From contig AP025042.1 of the NCBI GenBank assembly GCA_036186865.1, forward strand, positions 33,421,854 to 33,485,853: DNA of 64,000 nt. The letters run 5' to 3'. Both the position numbers and the translations under genes were made by a program. The notes beneath the pieces were generated by a model, which worked only from the letters and a program-made list of their open reading frames with translations, was not told the origin of the DNA and did not search any database. This document shows, piece by piece, positions 23,864-34,304 of the stretch. Numbering within the stretch: position 1 is the first letter of the stretch; each line of letters starts with the position of its first letter. This stretch comes from Eustoma russellianum (lineage: Eukaryota > Streptophyta > Magnoliopsida > Gentianales > Gentianaceae).

Positions 23864-25012
23864 TTGGGGCCAAGAGCTCTTAAAGGTGTCTTTATTGGAT
23901 ATGCTGAAAACTCTAAAGCATATAGGATTCTAGATTTAGAATCCAATGTGTTTGTTGAATCTAGAGATGTTGAATTTCTTGAGAATAAATTCTTGAGAAC
24001 AGATTCAATTCAAAGTTCAACAAGTGAAAATTTGAATGAACTATTGGTTGGAGATTTTTTCAATGATCCTTCTAGTGTTGATGATCAAAATCAAAATTCT
24101 CCAAATAATGTTAGGAGTCGTCAACATGCTAGAAAGGAGAAGTATTTACATCTGGACTTCATTTTTTCGCAATCCATTACTTTCTTAGTTGAAGGTAATA
24201 TGACAAAGGTGTTTAATCAAATACCTATTGGACTAAGCGTGGAAGATGATCCAAAATCCTATAAGGAGGCGCTGCAATCGAGAGATGCATCATTTTGGAA
24301 TGAAGCAATTGACGATAAGATGAATTCGTTATTGTCTAACAATACGTGGATTCTCGCTGATTTGCCTCCAAGTTCCAAAGCAATTGGATATAAATGGGTA
24401 TTTAGAAGAAAATATAATACGGATGTTTCTTTTCAAACTTTCAAGGCTAGGTTAGTAGCCAAAGGCTTTAGACAATGTGAAGGGATAGACTATTTTGACA
24501 CATATGCTCCGGTTGCGAGAATAACATCCATTAGAGTGTTGATAGAATTAGCATCCATAAATAACTTGGTTATTCATCAAATGGATGTTAAGACTGCATT
24601 TCTCAATGGTGATTTAGACGAGGAGGTCTATATGGAACAACCGGAAGATTTTGTACTTCTAGGAAATGAGCGCAAAGTGTGCAAATTGATAAGGTCATTG
24701 TATGGATTGAAACAAGCACCGAAGCAATGTCATGAAAAGTTTGACACTACCATTTTAAAGGATGGTTTCTGACATAATGGTGCAAATAATTGTGTATATT
24801 CCTAGTTTACAGGCAAATATGGTGTCATTATTTGTTTGTACGTGGATGATATGCTAATTATCGATACTAATATGGAAGGAGTAAACGAAACTAAGAAGTA
24901 TTTAACTTCACAATTCCAAATGAAAGATTTGGGTGAGGTAGATACTATCTTAGGGATTAAGGTGTACAAATATAGTGGGGGTTTTGTTATTGTCAATATC
25001 ATTACATAAAAA
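23864..25012 (+). pseudogene. copia-2 reverse transcriptase
   Basis: The integrase tail (KGVFIGYAENSKAYRILD) and an acidic linker lead into RT: AIGYKWVFRRKYN (about 24380), FKARLVAKGFRQCEGIDYFDTYAPVAR (24440-24520), HQMDVKTAFLNGDLDEEVYMEQP (24575-24640) and LYGLKQAPKQCHEKF (24700-24745). A TGA follows at about 24770. The YVDD active site survives in the next stretch (24839-24850), followed by FQMKDLGEVDTILGIKV. Stops at about 24803 and 25007 break it again. A frame shift is needed to enter RNase H. Confidence 0.9.
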
Positions 25013-25014
25013 AA

Positions 25015-25788
25015 GTGTTGAATAAGTTCAATCACTTGGAGATCGAAGAAGCAAACACACTGTTCGATGCCTCATACAAATTGACTGGACATACTGGTAG
25101 AGCGGTAGCACAATTGGAATATGCTAGTACGATTGGTAGTTTAATGTATGCTATGCATTGCACTAGACCAGATATTGCCTTTGCGGTGTGTAAACTATCG
25201 AGGTATACTAATAATCCTAGTATAGACCATTGGAAGGCAATCGAGCGAGTACTTGGGTACTTGAAGAAGGCTATGGATTATGGATTGTTCTATAATAGTT
25301 TTCCAGCCGTGTTAGAAGGTTATACTGATGCTAGTTGGATAACTAGCGTTGGTGATAACAAATCTACTTCGGGTTGGATATTTATATTGGGTGGTGATGC
25401 TGTTTCTTGGGCTTCAAAGAAACAGACATGCATAACTCATTCTACTACGGAATCCGAATTCATAGCATTGGGATATGCAGGTAAAGAAGCGGAATGACTG
25501 AGAAATCTTTTACTGGATATAGAGTTGTGGCCACAACCGATGACAGCCATTTCTTTACACTGTGATAGCCAAGAAACGATGTCTAGAGCTTATAGTAAAA
25601 TCTATAACGGAAAATCTAGACATGTCAGCCTTAGGCATGATTATGTAAGACAATTAATTATTGATGGTGTAATAGCTATTGCATACGTTAGATCCTGCAA
25701 TAACCTGGTGGATCCGTTGACAAAGAGTCTATCAAAAGACTTGGTACAAAGTACATCTTTAAGGATGGGATTGAGACGTATGGGATAA
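25015..25788 (+). pseudogene. copia-2 RT end and RNase H
   Basis: IGSLMYAMHCTRPDIAFAVCKLSRY (25130-25205) ends RT. RNase H follows with GYTDASW (catalytic Asp, about 25320), KSTSGWIFILGG, WASKKQTCITHSTTESEF (Glu, about 25450), a TGA at 25495, then SLHCDSQ (Asp) and SRHVSLRHDYVRQLI up to a stop at 25786. Family residues D-E-D are retained, but the TGA separates the last part. Confidence 0.9.
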
Positions 25789-26305
25789 GTTCACTTGTGA
25801 TGGAAACCCAACCTTGTCTAGCATACCACTAGCCTAAGGTTAAATGGGTAACAACAAGTCACAAAGTGAGGTATTAAAACACTACGATTGATCTTTAAAG
25901 AATCAAACCGCATGACATTGATCTTTAAAGAATTGGAATGTCAGTGTTAAAAGAGGGTGAGTGCTAAAACACTCTTAATGAAGGATTAAGAGGAATTATC
26001 TTAATTTTCACCTATATGAACATAGGAAGTGGTGCCGCTTCTACAAGCAATGATCTTGAAATGTTCATGAATACTAGGGGTAGTATAAGGCCATAAAGTG
26101 CATTTTAAAATGGACTTCTAAGGAGAGTGTGGTTTCATGTGTATAATATTTCCGGTTCTAACACATAGGAATCTGATTCAAGGCTTTTGAGCTATCATGA
26201 TTTCGTTAGAACTTTGAAGTATTATACTAATAAGAGGTTCAAATCGAAAGATACTTCTTAGATGCATGAAATGACATAAGTTGCTTTACAAACTAAGTGG
26301 AGGAT
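25789..26305 (+). other. copia-2 3' untranslated region and polypurine tract
   Basis: This is the non-coding stretch between the end of RNase H and the right LTR. It has a partial internal repeat ('attgatctttaaagaat' at about 25887 and 25918). The final 'aagtggaggat' (26295-26305) abuts the LTR and fits a polypurine tract. Confidence 0.75.
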
Positions 26306-27048
26306 TGTTATAATAGTTTGTAAAGGCAATGAGATGAAGAATGTTGATGAAATGGTATTGGAATAAGCAAGAATAGTTTGACTCATGACTTGGATCGATC
26401 CATGTATCAGTTGGATAGATCTATGTGGCTTGAAAATGAAGTTGAGTATTCTGTCAGACATAAATTGATGACATCGATCGATCGATGTCACATAGATCGA
26501 TCACATCGATCGATCGATGTACACTGGATATAGAGTTGAAACTTTCTGTCCAACATAGATCGATCGAAGTGATTTCAATCGATCGATGTGACAGATCGAA
26601 GTGGACAGGATAAAAGTTGGAGCTTACTGTGAGACATCGATCGATGTCCCAGCATAAGTGACTTTTCATGTAAAATCACAACTTATGCACCAAGGGACAT
26701 ACCCAATCACCATGCAACTGTCTTTAACGTCTGAATGGAGTTCGAAGCCTATAAATAGGTTGTTATAACACATTTTTCAAGACATCTTGCTACCTATTCC
26801 ATACTAGCATTCTACTTTCTTCTTCCTACTCTCGATCACTCTTGTTTTGAAAGTTCATTGAATCTGTATTCTTTTGCTGAGAATAAGAGATTGTTGGCTG
26901 TTGTATACTAGGAGGAAATTTGCTTACAACCCTGCAGCAACTAGTGGGGTTAAATATTCCTTACAGAAAGTGATTCTCGCGCCTCAAGCCAAGCTTCTTC
27001 ACGTTCTTCTTCTCTTGTTCTTTGTCTTGTTTCCTTATTTTCATAACA
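26306..27048 (+). repeat. copia-2 3' LTR
   Basis: 743 bp, same termini as the left LTR. It carries the ATCGAT clusters (26465-26520, 26565-26590, 26635-26650) and the TATA box (26750-26758). Small differences from the left copy include the loss of one ATCG step in the last cluster. Confidence 0.9.
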
Positions 27049-27053
27049 ATAGC

Positions 27054-27259
27054 TGTATTGTGTATAAAACCCAAATTTTACTAGCTTCCGACGGTATTGC
27101 ATGTGAGTAACCTAATCGGAGCCTATAGTATTCCTATCATTCACTTGACAACTTTGGCTCAATCAATACAAGTAAATGTAAGTGATACTTATGCACCAAG
27201 TAATGTATCCGATTCAGGGAGGTGCACACTCCCCGCACATTCCATGTCATGGTATTCAT
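27054..27259 (-). pseudogene. LINE A ORF2 start (endonuclease N-terminus)
   Basis: On the minus strand an ATG at 27259 opens MNTMTWNVRGVCTSLNRIH, then LHLLVLIEPKLSS: the WN(I/V)RG and LIEPK motifs of the L1 apurinic-type endonuclease. The ATG overlaps the ORF1 stop as ATGA. Stops follow the LIEPKLSS motif. The frame runs to the copia-2 insertion point at 27054 and resumes at 21105. Confidence 0.85.
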
Positions 27260-27890
27260 TGAGGAGATGGAGGGTCCAAACTTGCAGCCGACCGCGCGAC
27301 GATGGAGGATGGTGGGCGTTGCATATCTTTCTGTTTAGTACGATGCCTTTTCTTGCTACATGCACCTAGCCCATGCAGTGAAGAAATAAATGTGCGATCA
27401 TTTAAATCCGTTCATGTATATTGATGTTCAGCCATACCCTGAATATGACTAAAACGATGCGCCAACTCTTGTGCAGCATGGCGTAACTCACGGTCATCGT
27501 CAGATGTAACTGTGGCTGCCAATGCTTCTGAGTTTGATACATGACCTGAAGTTTGGGGGTGCTCGTCTACAGTAGGCTGTGATTGATCATAAGGGGATGA
27601 AATAAGTCTGGAAACATCCTGTTCATCGGAAATATTCTGGAGAGTATCCGATTGCGGATCCCTGGTGTCCATAGCCACACACGGTTCTGGCGGCTCAGCA
27701 ATTGGCAAATCCACAGAAGGAGGCTCTGCAAACGGTTGTGCCACATCTGGCACTAATTCTTGAGACTCCGATGTCTCAGCGTCCACCAGTTTGACTTTCT
27801 TTGGAGTCCATCTTTGCGCAAGAGGTTCTGGATGCTTCACTGTGGTTTTCAACACATCTTATCACCTGAATGATTATGTTCTGCATGAGT
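27257..27890 (-). pseudogene. LINE A ORF1, C-terminal part
   Basis: On the minus strand the frame from 27855 carries QRWTPKKVKL, matching QRWTPIKK (LINE C) and QRWIPKR (LINE B). A long Pro/Glu/Ser-rich tail follows. A premature TGA at 27412-27414 interrupts it. In the same frame the sequence continues to VARSAAS and ends at a TGA that overlaps the ORF2 ATG (27256-27259). In plant L1s this protein is the RNA-binding partner of ORF2. The frame changes near 27860, so a product is unlikely. Confidence 0.82.
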
Positions 27891-27899
27891 GTTACAAGC

Positions 27900-28083
27900 G
27901 GGTTGGGATCTCCTTACCCCCACTTTCCTCATCCCTTTTGTGACCGCGCGACACGTGGCAGTAAGAGAAGGTGGTGAGGCTAGATGAGAGTCACCTGCAT
28001 CTAGCTTCACCACCTCCCCTTGCTGCCACGTGTCGCGCGGTCACGCGTCACCGTATCCCTTTGCGGTGAGGGGATCCTATCCC
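27900..28083. mobile_element. MULE-type MITE, 184 bp foldback
   Basis: The two halves are inverted copies of each other along about 88 bp each. Ends are GGGTTGGGATCTCC and, reversed, GGGATAGGATCCCC. The strongest match is 'gtgaccgcgcgacacgtggcag' near 27941, mirrored near 28024. It is flanked by a perfect 9-bp duplication, gttacaagc (27891-27899 and 28084-28092). A 9-bp duplication with long inverted repeats is the signature of Mutator-like elements. It has no coding capacity. It sits beside the zinc knuckle of LINE A ORF1. Confidence 0.9.
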
Positions 28084-28092
28084 GTTACAAGC

Positions 28093-28132
28093 TGCAGCAC
28101 TGTGGCCAAGGATACGTCACTTAGAACGGTCC
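28093..28132 (-). pseudogene. LINE A ORF1, zinc knuckle remnant
   Basis: Read on the minus strand the last codons give RILGHSAAAC, matching RLGH....C of the CCHC knuckle in LINE B and LINE C. The first two cysteines of the knuckle appear as a Gly codon (ggt) and a TGA, each one change from cysteine. Homology to LINE A stops here, where AT-rich gypsy LTR sequence begins. Confidence 0.6.
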
Positions 28133-28848
28133 ATACATTTAGATATATACACGGTATATATAAGAAAAAAATGAGATACATATATATACAACCATACAAC
28201 ACTGTATACATATGCATACAACAATTATTGGACAAAAGATATAATTATATACCACAAAAATACATATAAAAACCGATTATATATACAAGCGGATTTATAC
28301 ATATTTTTGCACAACAAACATACTTTTATATACACACATCTATACCAATCAAACATACCAATATATGATCCAACTTGTATACGGAAGATAAGGCCAATTT
28401 CGAAAAATACATAGGAAGCTCAGGAAGGTACCTACATTGCTTGAATTATACCATACCGTAGTTGAAATCGGAGTTGGATTAGACAAAGCCTTCTTCTTCT
28501 TCTTCTTCATTTTTTTCCTTTTTTTCTTCTCTCTTTTCCCTCTCCTTTCCCTCTCCTTAGCTCTCAGCAATTTTTTCTTATTCTTCCTAAAGCTGGCCGG
28601 TTGAATTTGGGCTGGGAATGGAATGAATTATGGGTGTTTAAGTAACGGGGGGTTATGAATGTAATGGTGTATTAAGAGAATGGAGGTTATGGGAGGTTAA
28701 ATGGTGTAGTGGAGAGAGTGGGATTAATGGGGACTTAATGTAATAACAATTTTTTCCCCTTTAGGTAGCACCCGTTTACACCCACACACAAATAAATAAC
28801 ATATTTATATATATTTTATATATTTTTCTTCAAAACTGGGGTGTAACG
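28133..28848 (-). mobile_element. Gypsy element B, 3' LTR remnant
   Basis: AT-rich sequence with (TA)n stretches is followed by a CT-rich run (28488-28560), then 'ctggggtgtaac' and the gypsy internal sequence. The end corresponds to 'cggggtatgaca' in the intact chromovirus. The left LTR terminus (TGTAG) is not found, so it is truncated. No gene is seen. Confidence 0.65.
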
Positions 28849-29040
28849 TTCCTCCCCTTACAAAAAGTTTCGTCCTTGAAACTTGTGCACCTTAATCGAA
28901 AAGATGCAGATACTTCTCGCGCATCCGCTCCTCAAGGTTACCCCACTGAACCTTGACATCGGGAGTCACTTGACGTCTCAGCAATTGGTCCTTCCGATTC
29001 ACAATGCGCACTGGTAGTTCAAGTTCAGCGCGCAAGCACT
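28849..29040 (-). pseudogene. Gypsy element B, polypurine tract and chromodomain end
   Basis: On the minus strand the translation gives QLLRRQVTPDVKVQWGNLEERMREKYLHLFD, the end of a gypsy integrase with a chromodomain-like tail. The tryptophan region typical between WGNL and ER is shortened. The nucleotide sequence 'acaaaaagtttcgtcc-tgaaactt' is shared with 14825-14850. The purine tract (minus strand 'gtaaggggaggaa') sits next to the LTR. The rest of pol is absent: sequence passes directly into leader-like DNA at about 29041. Confidence 0.75.
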
Positions 29041-29408
29041 CTGCTTGTTAAAATTATAACTTAATCTTTCTATAACTCTAAAATCGAACCTAAGGATATT
29101 GTTGTCATGGTGAGTGCTTCCACCACCCAATCACCAGTCTATAAGGCACTCCTATCTGCTACCATCAGCAACACTCTATAATCAGTACTTATGTGCACTA
29201 CAATCTTATCTTAATCATCTGATTCACAAAACTAATCCCATGAACAATATGTATTTTCAGAACACCTGTACTCTACTACAATTCAACTTAGTAATCACTA
29301 ACATCACACATGATGATCTCGTACTTATAGGGTTCAATCCCCATATTAATTCTCTGCAGTTGCAACTTAGAGAATTTTCACTATGCCTTCATATGTATTT
29401 AGGCCTAC
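29041..29408 (-). other. Gypsy element B, non-coding internal sequence (left part)
   Basis: No coding motif is visible. It ends with 'ggcctac', the target site of the family C insertion. It resumes at 43195 as 'cctacgtgacc'. Confidence 0.5.
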
Positions 29409-29504
29409 TGTTGAAAAATATGTTTGTATAATTTTCAAAGTCATGATTTAAGTGTTGAATCATAAAAAGGTCACAAAGTTGAAATAAAATTGAAACACAT
29501 GAAA

Positions 29505-29640
29505 AAGTGGCATCGATCTCTACATAGATTTCTCAGTCAGAGATCGATGTACATAGATCTCTACATCGATCGATCGATGTCATACAGAATCAAAAACTCA
29601 AACTCACTGGATGGATCGATGTCTAGTGTTTTTGGAGAAA
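29505..29640. repeat. ATCGAT cluster in family C LTR
   Basis: 'gcatcgatctctac', 'gagatcgatgtacatag', 'catcgatcgatcgatgtc' and 'ggatcgatgtc' occur within 136 bp. It closely resembles the clusters in the copia-2 LTRs, although the rest of the two LTRs is unrelated. Confidence 0.75.
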
Positions 29641-30622
29641 TTTTTCTAAAAAATGATACAATGATTTTTTCATTTACATATGTTTCATATATGTATATTG
29701 TGATTTTATTACTTGTTTTTGGTGATAATAATAGTGTTTTGTCACTAATGTGTCTTGGAAGTTTCTACAACTTGCCAAAAAGAGCAAAATTGGTATTTTG
29801 AGTTTGTGTACGTACATGACATGGTGAAAGTATTTCAAGGACACATTCATATCCTATTATCTTCATTCTGGAGTTTATTTATGGTGTTCTTGAAGATTAG
29901 TTGGTGGTTTTCTATCTTATTTTCTCATTTGATAATTTATCAACGGTAGCATGATATGTGACGGGTTTTGATTTCACATTCTTTTCTTTTCTTGAAGACC
30001 TTCTTATATGTGTTATTGGAAAGTCTCAATCATCATTTTGCAGATGTTTTAAAGGTGTTAATGGTATGGAATTCATCACAATATATAAGGAGAAACTGTG
30101 GGAATTTTGATATTATATGTTGACAGATCTTATTTGTTGATTTCTTCTTCAAAAATTTGAGTTGATATTCATATATACAAGCCTCCAAACATGTATTTAC
30201 AGGTGTAAATGATGGTATTCATTTTATGACTTTATGCCAAGTGGACCAACAAAAAAAAAGCTAGTTGGCAAAATTGTGAACTTGGAAATTTAAAATTCAA
30301 AGGCAACAGCTAGGAGGCTGTTTTTGGAGCAGAGTTTTTGAGTCAAATGGAGCACTCACATGCACTATTATCTTGCCAAGGAGTTGAGAGTTTCTTGGTG
30401 GTATTATCTATCGGTATTATCTTCATTTTTCAAGCAATTCCAAGTCATTTTTCAAGACAAAAATTCAGCCATTACAAGTGCAAAGATGGACCAATTGTGT
30501 TGTTTCATTTTGCCAAGTGTACAAGGTGTTTATGTGGCCAACTATTGATGTGAAGACAACTAAGCATTGATGATGAAGACATTGACACAATAGAGTTCTT
30601 ATCTTCAAGGCCTATTTCACAC

Positions 30623-30630
30623 TATAAACA
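30623..30630 (+). promoter_or_regulatory. Family C LTR TATA box
   Basis: 'tataaaca' lies in 'cacactataaacaggaggcaaaggtgaagaag', colinear with the TATA box at 235-245 in the first copy. Confidence 0.55.
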
Positions 30631-31002
30631 GGAGGCAAAGGTGAAGAAGAACAACACACACTTGAAAGCAAAAGTTGAAGCTCATTGTCTTGCTATCTTC
30701 TTCTCTTCATTCTTGATTCTTTGTTAGTGTAGCCAAGGTGTTCTTGTGGTATTTGATGTAGAGCTACAAGCATCTTATGTCTTATTTGTAAGTTTGATTA
30801 GCCAAATCTATAAGGCTACATCAATGGATGATAGAGGTGTTGCAACCAAGAGTTGCATAGAGGTGTTCATCTAAGTCTTAAATAGGGTTGGTGTTTAACC
30901 CAAGGATCAAGCTTGGATCTTGTCGTAATTTTGTTCATACCATAGTGAAATCCAAGGAAAGTTGTTTCTTGGGACTGGAGTAGGTCACATTGACCAAACC
31001 AG

Positions 31003-34000
31003 TGTANNNNNNNNNNAGGGGGGGGGGGTTGAATAGATGGTGCGGAAAATGTGCTTTTTAAAATTTCTTTAAACTTGAAGAATTCAAGTTCTGAAAACAG
31101 ATTCTGCTTTCAGGACCTGTTTTAAAACGTTTTTAAAACCAGGTTAGAGGTCTCCAAAAATTATGAAATTTTGAGAGAACTTAGCCTCAGATGTTATGAG
31201 GGTCCCCTAAAAATTTCAAATCAAAATTCAACCTTTAACCCCTTCAAAAACCGTTGGCAGTCAGATTGTGCAAATCGCCAGAACCGGTAGAGGGTTTTGA
31301 AAAATTAATTCCTATTTGTGTGAATGTCCAAATGATCTGAAAATTTGAACAATAACTCTTCACACACTATAATTAAATGGGTTGAAACAGTTTTTGAAAA
31401 TTCTTTTGGGAAGTAGATCAAATACACCCAAAGTCTCAACCTTTGCAAGTCTGAAAATCAGACTGCACTAGTCTCAGAACTTTTGATGTTTGAATGACTT
31501 ATACTTGTCCAAAAGGGTTGAAACTTGTGCCAAATTAACCCTAGAACGTTTATGTATGTTTCTGGAAATTTTTATAATTTTTGGAAAACGTTTACTATTT
31601 TTACGAACGTGAACAATATGAGTAAACAGTGCAGAAACTGAAACGTAAATGCAGAAAGTAAATTGCACCAAGAATTTTATACTGGTTCGATTATAAACAA
31701 CCTACTCCAGTCTTCAAGGAACACCTTCCTTGGTTCACACTAATCACACACACGCAGTACACCTTACCGCAGGGTTGATAGAGTTACACCTAACTCCAAC
31801 CCTTTACAAACCTTGTATGTCGAGTACAATTCACACGAACACCACCACCTCGCTAGGATGAAGATTGATCACACCTTGATCAATCTTTTACAAAGATGAA
31901 TGAATGGTGGTTTCTATGAATCCTATTCAAGATTGAAAGAAGTAAAATACAATAGGCTTTTTACAAGAGAAGAAAGAAAGAAGATGTAGGAGAAAAGAGG
32001 CTTGGCACTTTGATCACTTTAGAATGCAAATCTTGGTGTTGTTTTTGTTTGTTCTTCTCTTCTCCTTAAAGCATGTTCAGCCGTCCCCCTATGTGCACCT
32101 CCCCCTCTTGAAAATTTCCTTTTAATTTCTTGAGAGAGTGTAAGACATCATAGTGACAATGCTTTGCTTACTTGGCATCACTCCATTGGACCATCATTTA
32201 GTCATTGCTTACTTGGCACCTCTTGATTGGCTCAATGTTGTCATCATTTGATGACATGGAAAATCTGAAATAATCACTTTAAACATGTGCCAATATCAAT
32301 CATTAAGTCATACCATAATTCACAAATTCTATCATAATGTGCAAGACACAAAATATTCTTCCTTCCATCCTCAAAAAATCGGCCAGCACCTTTTTCCAAT
32401 GCTGAAATTTTCAGCATTTACAACATGGGATAAATTCAGATTATTTGCCATTTTCCTTTGAATTTTTGTCATAAAAATAAATCAATTGTATAAGGTAGGT
32501 CTTGCTAACAAATGAAGAATGAACTTGGACACAAAGAGGGGTAGATTTCGGCCAGCACACCCTTCACACATGCTGAAAAATTTCAGCATGTGTGATATGA
32601 AAAATATCACACTTAATTACCTTACATAACATTCAAATCATTTCCATAACTCCTTTAATTAATCCTTTAATGAAAAATTGACAAAATATCTTCCTTAGTC
32701 ATGAAGAATTCGGCCACTATGTATGTAACATGCTGAAATTTTCAGCATGTGACATAAGAGAGGTATATGTTGAATACTTACCTTTTGTAGCTTCTCTCTT
32801 TGATTCATCAACATTGTATGATTGATCCTTGACCAATCAACATGCCAACAAGGCTTCACATTTGCTCCAACTCAGCTGTAGTGACGTTTGAAAGTGTATA
32901 TACATGTGCTGAAATTTATTTTTGCTAACTTTGTAAAATAGTGCACATTTAATAATACACACATGTAATACTCCAATCAGCCCTTAATTTAATTTTCTAG
33001 AACACTTTAAGATGTATATTATATGTAAAAAGTGTCTAGATACGTGTCACATCATGGTCAAGAAAAACGTTCTATGTTAAGTGCGTAGAAAACCGAATTT
33101 TCGATATTTATCGATTACCCGATTTTTCTCTAATTTAAATTCCAACTTTTGCACATGATATATATATTACGTTATACATAATATATATAATATATATTTT
33201 AAATTTCAGCTCTTGGCTGATTTAAAATGGTACCATAAACATGTGACAAAAATAAAATTGGAATCTTCACATTTTGGTCTAAATGTGGGGTGATTTGTGT
33301 GTGCCGACATGGAAAGTATTTTTGGCTAATCATACCATGTGTATCACAAAATTTTCATCAATTTTTGATGTATATGGACTGGCCATTTATTTATGGCAAG
33401 TACGTGACACATTGGCGAAGTTTCGGTATTCGCCCGATACGACAAATTTCGGTTTACAACCTTTTATCGTGTCGTATTTAATTTGTCATCACCATATCTT
33501 ATATCATATGATATAAGACCTGAATATACTCATAAATATGAGTTAAGTATAGTGGTGTGACGTTAACGTACGTACGTAAGATATATAACGTGTCGGTAGT
33601 ACGTTGGAATACATGTGTATGTGCCTTTTATAAAAAATCTGAGAATATAGTATATATATGTGTAAAAGGCGTGTGGAATGAATGTGGAGAGGAGAAGAAG
33701 ACTTTCCTTCCATAGCCATGTTGCCTTTGTGCCTTTTCCAAATGCATCTTCCTTTAATGAACTACTTAGTTTATTAAACTAAGTATTTCACTTAATGAAC
33801 TACTTTAGTTCATTAATTGTGGCACCTGAAAATAGTATAAACTCAACAAATGCTCGCCATATGATGTAAGCTTTAATGCTTCATGGCTCGTTAGTATGGC
33901 AACATAATATATAAGCTAAATAAGGCAAGTTATCATGCATACATGTACACTTGTGTATATATATATACTCAATGTTTATATAGATATATATATTCTAATT

Positions 34001-34038
34001 TCTTATTTTGAAATCACTCAAACCCTCTTATTTCTACA
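31003..34038 (-). repeat. copia-1 3' LTR (left copy), contains assembly gap
   Basis: 'tgta' at 31003-31006 is followed by 10 N and then the 11-G tract. Comparison with 39425 shows that 22 bases starting 'ggatctgcaagg' are missing. It contains palindromes at 32398-32418, 32565-32594 and 32728-32750, a second inverted pair around 33765-33815 ('cttagtttattaaactaag'), and the end 'tttctaca'. The open frames seen (31474-31671, 33283-33516) recur in the other LTR only because the LTRs are near-identical. Confidence 0.93.
31007..31016. other. Assembly gap (10 N)
   Basis: Ten N directly precede an 11-G run in the LTR. The other LTR shows what is missing: 22 bp between 'tgta' and 'aggggg'. The gap is therefore not of the size shown and is explained by the LTR terminus. 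Confidence 0.95.
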
Positions 34039-34304
34039 ATCTCCCCCTTTTGATGATTTTCAAAATAACTAGTGTACATGATTTAAGTGTTATCTCTCCC
34101 CCTTGAATTATGCACAGATTTGAAATTTGAATTTCGAATTTCAAATCCGGCTCCCCCTTGATTCATGCAATTAGGATCAATCAGTGATCTCTCTCCCCCT
34201 TAAATCTCTCTCCCCCTTAAATCATGCTTCTCTCTCCCCCTTTATTTTGGAAAGTTAATCAAAAAATTCCTGTCAAAAAGGAAAGTAAATCAAATAATAT
34301 CGCA
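34039..34304 (-). other. copia-1 polypurine tract and 3' untranslated region
   Basis: On the minus strand the tract 'aaaagggggagat' (34039-34051) directly precedes the 3' LTR. Upstream lie four or more further purine tracts of the type 'aagggggagag' (34085-34240), an unusual series of polypurine-like repeats. The coding stop is at 34305. Confidence 0.85.

Larger units (their letters stand above)
21106..27048 (+). mobile_element. Ty1/copia element (copia-2), complete ends, broken coding
   Basis: Two LTRs (21106-21857 and 26306-27048) start TGTTATAATAG and end CATAACA. They are flanked by a perfect 5-bp duplication, atagc (21101-21105 and 27049-27053). The coding order on the plus strand is gag, protease, integrase, RT, RNase H, which defines Ty1/copia. 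The protein motifs resemble TNT1-like elements, but the lineage is not certain. Frameshifts and stops break the frame in at least six places. The insertion splits the endonuclease of LINE A. No tRNA-iMet primer site is visible after the left LTR, which is unusual. Confidence 0.93.

Noticed and set aside
33283..33516. 77-codon frame present in both copia-1 LTRs (33283 and 41718)
   Set aside because: Conservation reflects near-identical LTRs, not selection. No known domain, and it runs antisense to the element.
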